DNA of 64,000 nt, from assembly GCA_963662175.1 (NCBI GenBank), contig OY759215.1, positions 44,967,213-45,031,212 of the forward strand, read 5' to 3'. The number at the start of each line of letters is the position of its first letter. Position 1 is the stretch's first letter. Position numbers and translations under genes: made by a program. Shown in pieces: positions 22,245 to 32,929 of the stretch. The notes beneath the pieces were generated by a model. The model saw only the letters and a list, made by a program, of their open reading frames with translations. It did no database searches and was not told the DNA's origin. This stretch comes from Aradus depressus. Taxonomy: Eukaryota > Arthropoda > Insecta > Hemiptera > Aradidae.

Positions 22245-22690
22245 TTCAGCTCATCACTTCGTCATTGAATCACCGGCAGTGTATTTCTCTAGCAGGAATC
22301 AATCAACTAAATTTTTGCTTTCGATCCAGAACCAATCGCCAATTTGGGCTAACTATCGATAGTTGATTTACATAAGAACTTTTGAATCCTCATTAAATTT
22401 TGAGTCTATACATTCATTACATGGGTAGTTTAGGGTTTTCGAGTTGGGTCACCTCCCCTGATCAAGGAAGGAAAGAGGCCCTTCGGCCGATTTCGCAAAA
22501 AAATAATATGTGTTATCCTTATGAGGTTTTGATATTTTTGAATATGAAATATTGTGCCAATACATTCATCAAAACGACAGTTATTCGAGTTTTGCGTTGA
22601 ATCCCTTATCCATTCATTCTTTTTAACAAATTTCGTGGCAATCAATATGTCGTCCTTTTAGGGTTCTGGATACGCATATAAAATTAAACA
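22245..22690 (-). mobile_element. HINE-like repeat, near complete
   Basis: Reverse order: TTGAATCACCGGCAGTG, CTCTAGCAGGAATCAATCAA, AACCAATCGCC, ACATGGGTAGTTTAGGG, CTTCGGCCGATTTCG, TGTGTTATCCTTATGAGG and CAATATGTCGTCC. The 3' hairpin is retained; the CTATACGAAG 5' end is missing. Confidence 0.8.
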
Positions 22691-22727
22691 GTCGCACTAT
22701 CAATAAAGTACCAATATAAATAAAAGA

Positions 22728-23025
22728 GGGCGCCGGTAGCACAGAGTAGCTTCATAGCCTACTGAGCTCAAGATAGCGGGTTCGAAACCCGGCCGAGGCC
22801 TTTAGGTTTTTTTATTATATTCAAAAAACCTTGAGCATGCCGTTGATGTCAGATACTATTTAAAGACCCTTTACCCTAGGTGAGTTTTATTCGGGTAGGC
22901 GAAATTTAGGGCTCCCATAGTAGAATTGGGCTCATGCCAACCAGAGCGACGAAAGAGATAATATCTCTTTCGAGATCATATTATGATCTCTTAGTTAAAA
23001 CGTGGGCATGAGTCACAATAACTTA
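22728..23025 (+). mobile_element. tRNA-SINE, complete but altered
   Basis: It starts AGGGCGCCGGTAGC, with a mutated A box (TAGCACAGAG) and an intact B box GGTTCGAAACC. The body has GTTGATGTCAGATACTATTT and a palindromic GAGATAATATCTC insertion near 22958. It ends in GGGCATGAGTCACAATAAC. Confidence 0.8.
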
Positions 23026-23544
23026 CTAATTTTTTTTTAAAATCATTTTGTGTCTTTTGTACAGTATACGTCAACAGTTTAGCCATCTTTATTCATGTCA
23101 TTTGAGTCCATAAACATCACATATCCTCCATAACTTCCTCTCAATTATCTTAACTTCATTTCTTTTCTGTCAGAATCCTAGCAGTTTCTTAAATGTACGT
23201 TCCTGACACTAGATCATTACGCCGTGTGGCAAATGTGATGAAAAATGCGGAGGAATATAATCGCTCGACGCCTTTCAGCCGAACAAAAACAGGACAGGAA
23301 CTCCCTATTATGTCGATATAACTTTCACTTATTCAAATTTCAAAAACCTTATTACATTCCGCAATTACTTTTTAAGTGATCCACACTTTTCAAGTAACTT
23401 TCAGTTATCCGATTTTAGAACAGTAATGATACGTAAGTTGGCAATAATTCTAAATTAGTCTGTCATCATTATTTTCGGAGGTTTCCTTTACTTCCTCAGT
23501 CATACGAAGTATAGATAACTTATAACTAAAACCCGAATTCCAGT
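23026..23544. other. No recognised feature
   Basis: Mixed AT-rich DNA; TACTTCCTCAGTCATACGAAG at about 23490 is a lone HINE 5' terminus remnant. Confidence 0.45.
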
Positions 23545-23760
23545 GCAATTGCATTTTTTTTCGCTTGTTTGAAATCATTAAATACCAATTTATTTTTACG
23601 AATCAAGGCATTCTGATTAATATACATAAATTGACAAAATTGCACGTTTTAGGTTTTTATTGCACAAAATTGGATATTTTGACGTAATTATAAAATTTAT
23701 TTGTAAATTAGTTTGAAAATGTATACATTTGTTAATCGACAAATTTACAACAGTTTAGAG
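23545..23760 (+). repeat. Dispersed repeat shared with 55915-56110
   Basis: Shared blocks: TTGCATTTTTTTTCGCTTG, GAAATCATTAAATA, CAATTTATTTTTACGAATC, then a TTGCAC..TTTTAG block and a TGTATACAT block. The second copy leads into a transposase-like fragment, so both may be ends of one DNA transposon family. Confidence 0.6.
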
Positions 23761-23809
23761 AAAAAATCCCGGATATGACCAACTCAAAAAGTACAATGTG
23801 GCCATAAAT

Positions 23810-23947
23810 GGTGAAGATATTGGATTGGATCTACAACCTGACATTATATCAGAAAGGCTTGCGAGATACATGCCGAAAAGCGTCCTGAAGTGTCGTTTCG
23901 ATACACGTTTGTTTAGACGTTTGCTTCATCTACGCGAAAATGATTAG
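23810..23947 (+). pseudogene. Repeat-encoded C-terminal peptide of unknown family
   Basis: The plus frame of 45 codons ends in RLARYMPKSVLKCRFDTRLF and RRLLHLREND, then TAG. The same peptide pattern, YMPKxVLKxR then FRRxLxLR and a stop, appears at 40883-40957, and a partial version at 36222-36320. Conservation of frame and stop across copies suggests the C terminus of a transposable-element protein. I do not recognise the family. Confidence 0.45.
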
Positions 23948-24599
23948 TCTTTATGAAAACTCGGTAATAACAGAAAATGTTTCCTATTAAATTTTCAATA
24001 GTAAACTGTTCACAAATGTTAGAGAAAATTAATGTAATACAAGTTATAGGTTCCTGAAGAACGAACAATGAATTACCTCAAGAAATATTTTTAAGTATTG
24101 TTCATATTGAAGGCATTAATGAGCAGGAAGGTTTTAAACTTTTATTTGCATGGGGACAATGTCCTAAATTCGATTGTATCATCCAAAGTAGTGCACCCCC
24201 CCCCCCCCCAAAAAAAAAAAAAATTGGGACTGACTGTGCCTTTCTTTGGAAAGAGATATGAGATGGCGTGTGAATCGACTCTACAAGTCTCTAATTAATA
24301 ATTTGACAACTCATTCGTTCTGATTACATCTGGAGTGTATTGTCGGTCGCACTAATTGATTGGAGTGAATCAATCTTTTGTGAAGTGTGAATCAGATGTA
24401 GGACCATGACCTGTCCTTCACACTTGGCGACTCTACCTTCACCTCACACACTACACACCCTGCTACTTCCCTGCTCCAATCTCATCAATCATTTCTCTTC
24501 AGGTAATCCGGGTCTTCAGGCATATATGAAGCCATGTCATTAGAGGGAAAAAAAAGAGGTTTCAAGTGAAAGTGTCAGATCGTACTTTATAAATTGGAA
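23948..24599. other. No recognised gene
   Basis: Contains a C-run and A-run pair at 24196-24222 and a segment at 24300-24540 rich in CACT and CTTC motifs. No reading frame is supported. Confidence 0.4.
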
Positions 24600-24885
24600 A
24601 AAACTTGGTACTTCCTCAACAGGAATTAATCAATTATGTTTTCGTCCACCCTCCAGAGCCAATTGTCCTTCATACTAAATTATATACAAATATAACATCG
24701 GAGTTGTTAGGTTATTTGAGTTAACTGATGCCATCCTTATGGGGTTTTCAATTTAAATATACAATTACATGTCGATATATTCATTACATTGGCAGTTATT
24801 GAGAATTTTGAGTTTGAGTCACCCCTGTCAACTTCCCATCCCATTTGGCTGATTTCGCTGGAAATTAAACAACTCCTTTATTGTG
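24600..24885 (-). mobile_element. HINE-like repeat fragment
   Basis: TACTTCCTCAACAGGAATTA, CGTCCACCCTCCAGAGCCAA, ACATTGGCAGTTATTGAG and TTTGGCTGATTTCGCTGG, in family order on the reverse strand. Confidence 0.7.
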
Positions 24886-25499
24886 ATTTCATTATTCATA
24901 TATGAATGCAACTGTGCAAATGAGACAGGTGTTGCCATATAGTTCAACATGGCGGCGTCACCGTCAAACGTCGTAGTTTCTAGTTTTTACTTCTCTAGAA
25001 CCAATCAATTTTATTTTAAAATAAAAAAAACTAGGTTTTATTTAATGTTACTACTTTTAAATAATCATAAATCGTTGCATTTGCATTTTTGAGAAGGTTC
25101 ATTATGACCCAAAGAAGGGATGTGGAAGTGACCCCAAATAATATTTTTGAAAAACGCATAAATAGTCACTGAAGCTTTGCCAATTTATTTTAATTAGACA
25201 TATGAAACATTTTCTAGCATCTTGTAAATACTAGCGAATTACTTGTGAAACGTGTAGTAGTGATGGCTGGAGCCTTGAGCCTTGTATTTACATTACCAAA
25301 TGATATTCATAGATGCAAAGGGTCCACTGTCCTCAATGTGTCACAGATATCTTCATCAATCTCCATCAGTGGCGGATCTACTGTAAGGCTAAAGACTCTT
25401 AGGCACAGACTTCCAAAGCCAATGAGGCACTGCTTACGAAGCACGGTAATTCTACACAGGCGGCACTTCGTTCACTGCATTAAGTGTCAAGTGTAACTC
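24886..25499. other. Unassigned, with a lone hAT-like end
   Basis: CAGTGGCGGATCTA at about 25369 resembles a hAT terminal repeat, but no partner end or target duplication was found. The 83-codon frame at 25245-25496 has no recognisable domain. Confidence 0.35.
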
Positions 25500-25604
25500 A
25501 GTTATGTGATCGACGAAAAAATCCATGTAGAGTTTTAAACGGAATTCCATGTTTTCCGACCTCTAGATTCGAAATATGAAGAAAACAAAAAATTGGTTGT
25601 CTGT
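25500..25604 (+). mobile_element. HINE-like repeat, left half, broken by the Helitron
   Basis: AACTCAGTTATGTGATCG, AACGGAATTCCATGTTTTCC, GACCTCTAGATTCGAAATAT and an A-rich end with TTGTCTGT. In other copies this is followed by (GT)n and GTGAACACGATAACTCCCG, which here lies on the far side of the Helitron at 32933. Confidence 0.8.
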
Positions 25605-25627
25605 AAAGTCGGTTTACGGCCGGTAGG

Positions 25628-25643
25628 TTGACGTGACTACGTC
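25628..25643. repeat. Helitron 3' subterminal inverted repeat
   Basis: TTGACGTGACTACGTC is the exact reverse complement of 32914-32929. It is itself a GACGT..ACGTC hairpin. Confidence 0.85.
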
Positions 25644-25746
25644 ATAACATCACAGTAGTATAATACACAAAAGAAGTGGAAGGAAAATAAAATGGAAACA
25701 AGTTCATTGATAATTAACATTCATTTGCATTAAGAATTAAAATATG

Positions 25747-25752
25747 TTTATT
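25747..25752 (-). promoter_or_regulatory. Polyadenylation signal of the Helitron gene
   Basis: AATAAA on the minus strand, about 44 bases after the stop codon of the helicase frame. Confidence 0.6.
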
Positions 25753-25795
25753 ACTTTACATCTTTTTTTTTACATCTTTTGTACATGTGTGATAT

Positions 25796-28700
25796 TCAAT
25801 TTCCTTCGATCTGTGTTATTCTGTTGAGGATAGAACGATGATAGGAAAAGTAGGAAATGAAAGGAAGTGTTTCAAGTGTAATGTGCCTTGAAAAAGTCAA
25901 ATCAATGGTTGTTCCTCTCAGCGTTGTTGATTTATTAACATCTGATGCGCAGTCGAGATCAAACGTATCTTTCATGAATTTGAGGAACGCGTCATCTGCT
26001 TTCACATTTGTGTTGAAATCACCACAAAGAAGAATCGGTACATCAGGATCCACTTGCAGGTACGGTGGTACATACTGGCTGTTGTGCACGTAGGGAAGAA
26101 GAGCTTGACCAAGCAACATGCCAATATTTCGGGCAATCGCACCAGGATGGATGTACACAGCACCAAGTATAAATTTGAACGTTGTATCAGCAGTGAAGCA
26201 TGTGATTTCGGCTAAGCACACGTCGCCAGTGTTTCTGATGATACGAGATGCGTCCGTCAAAGCAACTTGAACAACTTTAGCCGTGGATGTTGATGATAAC
26301 TGACGATAAATTGCCACTCCACCAGCTGCATTTGTATCGGAATTTGATCGATTATTCAGCCGGGATACACACTCATAATTTTTGATGGGAACTGGATCAC
26401 AAGAATCACGCATCCATGTTTCAGTCCATACCAAGTAATCGGACCTTGGAATCACTGTATCTGTTTCAATATCTGCGAAGTGTGCAGGTAAACTCTGAAC
26501 GTTAAAGTTCGTCACTATAGTTTGTCCGGCGATGTTAGCTTCATCACAGAATTTCACTGCTTTCTTAGTGATTGTTTGAAGTGCGTGCCCTTGTAGGCGA
26601 CGGTATTCGGTTCGAATATCTCGTGTAGTCTGAGAGTCGTTACCATCTCGACCGTGTTTGAAGATGAAAGGAGCATCATTGTCCGTGATGATGTAGAGGC
26701 CGTCTATATTTGTTACCCGACTCATCGCCACGTACACTAACTGCTGCGGTTGCTTCGACGAGTATTTGTAAACAATAACTTCGAATGTTCCACCTTGAGC
26801 TTTGTGAATGGTAATAGCACAAGCAGGGACGCAAGGGAACTGTTTTCGTTTGCATTTCACAGTTTTCGTCAGTGTGATGTTCACCACTTTCTTATGAATT
26901 GGCACCCAGTTAGGAAAAAGTGTGTTTGGCTTGCTTTGCACATGAGGACGACACTTAATTTTGGCTTTGGCACCTGTTGTTGCTTCCGGAAACTCGAACC
27001 ATAAAGTAATGATTTCTTCTCGAGATGCTGGCAAAGTTGTACTGGTCGATGGTCCTGCTTCTGCAGAATTTTCCACGTTTTGGCGTTCGATGTGTCGCAA
27101 GACACCAATAGCTCCGTTTACCAACCCATCATCGACATCTATGTTTGAAGTTATCATGTAGGGAAACCCTACAGCTAAAGGCAGCAGGTAAGGTAACCCG
27201 TCAGTCTCTGCCACCGACATCTTGTGGAGTTTACCTCGGCATTGTGTCTTCTCGTGCTCACTCGAATAACCAAGCATAATATCTTGTGCGAGACAGTTGT
27301 ATGCGTCAGTGATTGCGCTTCGGTTGTAGGCATCAACTTCTGTATTACTATAATACAGACGGACAGCATCAGGTACGTTTTCCTTACACCAGGCCTCAGA
27401 TTTATGTCTGGACTCAATAAGTGTGATCTTATCGTTACTTAATTTGAGTCCATCTCCAATTTTGGTCAGAATCGTGGAAAACCTCTCATCAGTTTGTCGA
27501 ACAACACGAACCAAGGGAAAGTAGTCGATGCTGTGCCAAAGAATTGGTCCTCCTAGTTGGTTGATCGGCATGCTGTAACACGGACTTGCTCGCACCGGCG
27601 GCAGTTGTCTGAAGTCACCGCATAAAATCACGTGAATGCCTCCAAACGGTTTGTCATAAACGCCGGTAATCTGCTGCAGCCGATAGTTGATTTTTTGAAG
27701 AATGGCTGAACTTAACATGCTGATCTCATCGACGAATACTGCTTTGACGCCTACGAACATGTTTCTATAGGCTTGCAAATTCTCCGTTGATAAGAGTTTT
27801 GTCACTCGAGAAGTCGTGAGACGAAACGCTGAATGCACAGTAGTGCCACCAAGGGGTACAGCTGCTTTACCCGTGCTCGCACAGACAATGTAGGCGTTGT
27901 TCATGGAATTGTGCTCTTGAGTGTAGCGGTTGTACGTCTCCATAAGGCACTTTAATATGTAAGTTTTGCCGCAGCCTGCTGGTCCCGTGAAGAAAATTTG
28001 CAGTGCTTCCTGAATCTCATCTCCGCAACCATGCAACCGGTGAATGACCTCAAGAATGATCTCTCGTTGTTCTGGATTGGTGGTTCGTAGAAGCTCACAA
28101 TACTGCTGCTTTGTCATCACATTGCTGCGCTTCTTTACAACGGAGAATCCTTGTCTTGGGACGATTTGGTTAACATCATCGACGTTTTCGGCACCATCTA
28201 CTCCTAACACCCGTTGAACAAACGCTGTTCTTGATTCTTCTTCCGGCAAATTAACGTTTTCTTCATTTTGCAAAATCATCATCGCTTCAAGTTCTCTCAT
28301 AACGTTTTCGATGTTCAAATTCTTCTCAAATAGGCTACGGCGTTCCATGATCGTGTCTTTGTTGTCCTCAAATAATTGCAAGAATTTGTTTTGATCAATA
28401 ATTTCTGACATTTCGTTGCGGAATTGCACGTAAAGTAAAACCATCTCTCGTTTATAATTGATAGTTTCATCAATATCGTAGCGTCGGTATCGTATAACAC
28501 GTCCAACCAGTCGTCTGCGATATTCTCGCGGTGCTCTTGACGTTCTCGTGTTAGGTGGAGCTTCCGAATCGTCATCGTCATCCAAGTTCACGTCGTCTTC
28601 ATTGTCAACAAAATCTTTAGCGTTAGCATACCACGAAGCGAATTCAGCCAAATACACTTGTTCCAAAGATGGAGGTCGTTCTTCATATCGCTGAATTATG

Positions 28701-29527
28701 TTTTTGGTCCAAACATCTGTACTGTTTTCTTCGATGCCTTCGCTGTCCATTTGTTGACGACGTTTACGGCAGCACTGTCTTTCTGCCGGCCACTGAGTCG
28801 GGATGTACACAACTTTGCGACTGTTCTCGCTCATCGGTTGTCGTAGGAGATACCATGCTGCTTCTTGCGCAGACATCTCAACTGCGTTAAGTAGTTTGAT
28901 ACTTAACGCTTTTAGCTGGCCTGTGTAGTCCTGATCAGGATGCTCTTGCATCATCGTAGTAAGCTCACGTCGTAGGTTGCCCATTCCACGCGCTGATTTA
29001 TTAACATATTCAACTACATACTCTGCGCAGCTGTACTCATCTAAGATGAACTGAATGTCAATGTTAGAGTTGATTTCACCAGCAATGTATGGATTGAACG
29101 TATTGGTCATCAGTTCGTCGAAGTTTCTTTTGAACAACAGAGTCGGTCTGCGCAACGATGAACGCACAATGTCGAGGTACGACGCATAAGTCAAACCATT
29201 AGCATTAAGAAACTCATCCATGCTTGCATATCGTCGTTCGCCGAGATTGGTACGCAGCTCCTTGGCCTTCTTTTGCAGCGTTTGGCGGCGTCCATCAGAT
29301 TGAGGTATCGGAACTAATACACAGGTCGTTGACACTGGCCAGTACGGGATCCCGAATCTGCAAGTCTCCTCACCTCGCTTAGTGCAGGTGAATGTGTGTT
29401 TGTGGATCTGGTTGGCGTAGACAGAATCGCTTGGCACATCTCCTCGGGAAACCGAACTTAATTTTTCCACGAGCTCGATCGTTTTTGGCATATTCTCCGA
29501 CACAGTCTCATGTGGGTCATTGTTTAA
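25796..29527 (-). pseudogene. Helitron Rep C-terminal part, PIF1-like helicase and EEP endonuclease
   Basis: This is the downstream part of the Rep-helicase polyprotein. Counting from the GTG at 29503 (1,235 residues): HKHTFTC at 34-40 with CRFG; Rep tyrosine motif AEYVVEYVNKSARG at 160-173 with Tyr162, Tyr166 and Lys169; Walker A GPAGCGKT at 507-514; Walker B VDEISM at 591-596; GDFRQLPP at 629-636; ITIHKAQG at 897-904; YVAMSR at 924-929. The endonuclease/exonuclease/phosphatase fold spans about 995-1230, with Asn1001, Glu1028 in WTETW, GDFN at 1161-1164, TTIDLTF at 1198-1204 and a final SYH at 1220-1222 where apurinic endonucleases have SDH. Eight more codons link it in frame to the upstream TAG at 29528-29530. 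There is no normal ATG start, so it is not a separate gene; it continues the 29528-31462 frame. Confidence 0.9.
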
Positions 29528-31481
29528 CTAGAGCAAAATATGCGCGTGCGGACTTCCGCGATGCTGAAACTCGATTCGGATGAAGTAATCTTGAACAAAA
29601 TACTTGCCAAACGGATTGTAACACTGTTTGGATTTCAGCATTTTCATGAGAGAACCAAGGAGCTTGTAGAAGTATATGCAGCACGTAACAGGATCTTCGC
29701 TCACTAAAGTGCAGCGCTCAGAGGTGTTGAGATCTTTTGCTGTTTTTCCTGGATATCTATTACTTAGTTTGAGAAGTATAGTGAGCAGGTTCGGCCAGCG
29801 TATTTCATTTGCACTTATAGTGAGGAACACGGTTGGTTTACCAAGTGCACGGATCGTGGCAAACAGATCTAGTTTCCGCATTGCCCAGTATTGGACGGAG
29901 TTGGGCACTGTCTTCATAAATGCGAGATTTGCAGTTACAAATTCTTTCAGAAATTCTGGATCCTCTAACATGCGTCGCGTAACATTCTCCGTTATGGCAA
30001 CATTGCGAAACGTGCTGTAAATTCCATCCACCATCCGCAGCCGCAATATTTTCATTGCAACGTACAAGATTTTTTGAGGCGTGGCTCCGCGTCTGTCACG
30101 TCGTCGCAACTCACTGGTCGCCATCATGTAGGGTGTAACTGAGACTCCCATGTTGAATCGACGTGGTTTTCCATAGTATATTGATGGAAATGACAGCTCT
30201 TCTGCATGCTCATCGTAAATAATGTTAAGAGGTTGTGCCCGATGTCCAGGTGCGATGTTTAAACAATCTTCTTCGTTCCACATCATGGTATGTTGCCTTG
30301 AAGCGAGAATCTCAGATTCAGGCGCGTTTTCAGCGGAGATGTTTTCGATACGGTTGCTCGGATCATCCTGTACATCATGTAATTGTTCGGTCTGCTGTAA
30401 TCTCGACAAATCCACGTTGATTTCGTACAACCGGTATAATGGTGAATGTTGTAGTACAGTTAGCCACTCGGTGATTGTCCTTTTGCACATGTATCCGCTG
30501 ATGTACACAGATTTGTGAGCAAGATTTCGCTTGATGTTAACGTTAATGACGTCATCCTCATTTAATTGGCGCGGCAAACATTTGACCATCTCTTGTACAT
30601 CTACTGGTACGTTGATCACTTGTCCTATAATTCCATACGAGAAGTCATGGCGCAGACGGCGCACTTGCATAAATGGCAAACGGGGTGCTATCAATCGTTC
30701 ACTGATGGGATCCAACGGAGGTAGGCCTGGTGGTGGATCAGGATATGAGAATCCATTCACTTTTGCCAGAGGCGGCATCGATTTGTTGTTCAATGACCGC
30801 TTACACGTGCCGCAGACCAATTCGTATTCTTCTCTGCACAGTTGACGGTTTTCTTTGACAAACCAATCCGAGATCACCTGTAGTTGTGCTGCAGTAATGG
30901 GCTTGAGGTCGTTCTTGAACCATAGTCTGTCGCAAACCGAGCAAGCGTAGCCATATTCGTTGTCCAGGAAAGTTAATTTAAATCTCGCGATTGAGTGCTG
31001 CCATTTCGTGTTCCAAGTAGATTGTTCGTGATGTACTTCAACCAAATCTGAAGAAGTACTTGGTTGTACAGTGGTTCGTACTGGTTCTGCTGTCAAAGTT
31101 TGATGTCGTTGAGTGCCAGTTTGGACATCGGTCGATCTGCCAGTTCCACTCGCTGAGGTGACAGTAGTTGATTGTAACGAACCATCGGCAATAGCCGAGT
31201 TAGCAGCTGCGCGTAGTCTAGAATTGCGTTGTCTTGCGGCCGCCGATGCCCTCGCAGTAACCACTTGTGCAGGAGTTCTGGATGCTGCAATGCGTTGTCT
31301 GTACTCACGTTGTCTCTGTGCCTTTGACTTCGGTGGAGCGGTTGTTGTTGGCTCAGCAAATAGCGTTGCAGACGTTGATGCAGCAGCATCTTGCGGCACG
31401 TTGCTCGTTGAATTTGGTGGGAGATCTGTGAGATCCTTAGGTTCGTCAGGTTGATCTGTCATACCGTGATTGTTACCGGTT
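29528..31481 (-). pseudogene. Helitron Rep N-terminal part with HUH motif, ended by one TAG
   Basis: The open frame runs from 31510, but the likely start is the ATG at 31462 (MTDQPDEP). The codons before it cross a typical splice acceptor, TTTTTTTGCAG, ending at 31482. Numbering from 31510: a basic, low-complexity region with AQRQREYRQR at 64-73; a zinc-binding-like pair CSVC at 190-193 and CGTC at 233-236; the Helitron N-terminal replication-initiator domain at about 455-660; and the HUH motif PHAHILL with His655 and His657, the metal ligands for nicking. A TAG at 29530-29528 follows LL directly, where family members usually have Trp; one base separates TGG from TAG. Downstream sequence stays in frame for 1,243 codons, so this stop is the only visible defect. 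The total span of 5,715 bases is exactly 1,905 codons. Confidence 0.92.
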
Positions 31482-31510
31482 CTGCAAAAAAATCGTCCAC
31501 AATTTATCAA
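31462..31510 (-). promoter_or_regulatory. Putative 3' splice site before the Helitron start codon
   Basis: On the minus strand a T-run and GCAG end at 31482, followed 19 bases later by the first in-frame ATG with the Helitron N-terminal sequence. Predicted from sequence only. Confidence 0.55.
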
Positions 31511-31623
31511 TTCAATTAATATTTATTTTTGAAATATATATCAAACTGTAGTGAATTTAATTTTTGAAATTTATTTAAATAAAATTGCAGACAATTTGTT
31601 TTAAAAAATAACGTTGTTAAAAA

Positions 31624-31740
31624 TTACATTGAAGGTGGTGAGAGATTTGTAAGATCCATAGGTTCTTCAGGTTGATGTGCCATTGTGTAATTGTTAGCAG
31701 TCCTGCAAAAAATTGTCGCCAATTTATCAATACAATCAAT
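31624..31740 (-). repeat. Tandem copy of the Helitron start exon
   Basis: A copy 221 bp upstream of the real start. It has an acceptor TTTTTTGCAG ending at 31703, the same short leader, then an ATG at 31683 reading MAHQPEEPMDLTNLSPPSM and TAA. The true exon reads MTDQPDEPKDLTDLPPNS at the same place. The copy is diverged and closed by a stop after 19 codons. Confidence 0.85.
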
Positions 31741-31744
31741 CAAA

Positions 31745-32330
31745 CATTAATAGTGTTTGATATTGCTATTAAAACTTATTAATATTACTTAAAACATTAT
31801 GAACTTATTATAATGTTTATAAACATAATAAACATTTGTTTTGAAAAATAACGTTATCAAAAATTATTTTAATAAATTATCAATCTGAAAAAATAATATT
31901 TCAATAATAAAATGAATGCATGAAATTGCTGCTTTTAAAAAAGCCGCCAAAATCTGCTTGTTATAAGAGTATTTTTGCAAGGCGGTAGGCCGATTTGAAA
32001 TGTTATTAAAAATTGGTGATATTTTTAAAACACTTCAGGTTAATGTAAATTCGTTTGGAAACATAAATATTTAATTGTAAAATATGTATTACAATTTTGG
32101 TAAATGTAATTTTTATAATTTATTTATATTTTAATTATATTTAAGTTTATATTTAAATAACATTGCAAACAGTTTGTTTTGAGAATTAAAGAGAATCATA
32201 ATTGTGTTAATAAATTATGAACTTAAAACAACAAAATTTGAATAATAAATTAAATTCATAAAATTGCTGCTTTTAAAAGAGCCGCCAAAATCTGCTCGCA
32301 CGGTAATTGGTCGGTTCAACTTGTCATTTG
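31745..32330. repeat. Helitron intron with diverged tandem segments
   Basis: AT-rich. A motif containing ATTGCTGCTTTTAAAA and GCCGCCAAAATCTGCT occurs at 31923 and again at 32261, 338 bp apart. A TTGTTTT(A/G)AAAAATAACGTT motif occurs near 31595 and 31830, with a looser third copy near 32170. The region looks as if it grew by repeated local duplication. Confidence 0.7.
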
Positions 32331-32602
32331 GAATGCATAGTTATGACAAGTGTGAGGTTAAACGAGAATAATATTTAATCATTATTTTAATAGCGACACA
32401 CATATATTTTTACGATACAATAATGAGGAGAAAATGGAATTATTTATACTATCAATCATATGAATATTTATGATTATTCAGATAATAGTAACAAAAACTA
32501 TCATTACTGCACTCGCCGGCCGAGGCTACTTCTTAAATTATGATGAAAATATTGAACACATAAGATTAAACAATTAGATTTTTAAATGCACAGGATTTAT
32601 TT

Positions 32603-32646
32603 ACCTATATCGCCGCAATTGTTTTTAACACACACATCACACTGAC
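32603..32646 (-). promoter_or_regulatory. Putative leader exon, initiator and 5' splice site
   Basis: On the minus strand an arthropod-type initiator TCAGT lies at 32645-32641. About 37 bases on, ATATAG is followed by a consensus-like donor GTAAAT at 32604. Splicing to 31482 would remove about 1.1 kb and give a short non-coding leader. The leader holds an ATG with a stop in frame (MCVLKTIAAI) that would act as an upstream reading frame. Confidence 0.4.
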
Positions 32647-32771
32647 AATTCACTTCACTTAATTTGACGAAAACAGTTCACGTGTATCTTTTGTGCTGCC
32701 GCTGTTTTTCTTCTATACCGACCTATAGACTGATCGAGTAGAAGGAAGATAGATGCAGCACAAACCGAACT

Positions 32772-32811
32772 GAGCCGAACGCTCGAGCCTCGAGCCGAAC
32801 GCTCGAGCCTC
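32772..32811. repeat. Two tandem 20-bp repeats in the Helitron 5' region
   Basis: GAGCCGAACGCTCGAGCCTC occurs twice without a gap upstream of the putative initiator. Each unit contains the palindrome GCTCGAGC. Confidence 0.85.
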
Positions 32812-32866
32812 GAGATCATGCCTCTCTCCCTCGCTCGTGTCGCCTTCTCTCTTGGGGAACGTGACA

Positions 32867-32874
32867 TGACGTCA
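32867..32874. promoter_or_regulatory. Perfect CRE palindrome TGACGTCA
   Basis: A full cAMP-response-element palindrome 40 bp inside the element 5' end. The nearby inverted repeat also carries TGACG and CGTCA half-sites. A role in transcription is inference. Confidence 0.5.
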
Positions 32875-32913
32875 CACTTTTTCGAACATGCGGCCCGTCG
32901 CATCGATTTATTA

Positions 32914-32929
32914 GACGTAGTCACGTCAA
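32914..32929. repeat. Helitron 5' terminal inverted repeat
   Basis: GACGTAGTCACGTCAA, exact inverted partner of 25628-25643, within a few bases of the element 5' end. Confidence 0.85.

Noticed and set aside
25369..25382. hAT terminal repeat CAGTGGCGGATCTA
   Set aside because: No inverted partner or 8-bp duplication could be found within reach.
29503..29505. GTG as independent start of the helicase protein
   Set aside because: The frame is continuous with the upstream HUH domain apart from one TAG; animals rarely start at GTG, and the N-terminal part would lack function.
25857..31454. Plus-strand frames of 60-114 codons across the Helitron
   Set aside because: They lie opposite strong coding sequence and show no domain of their own.
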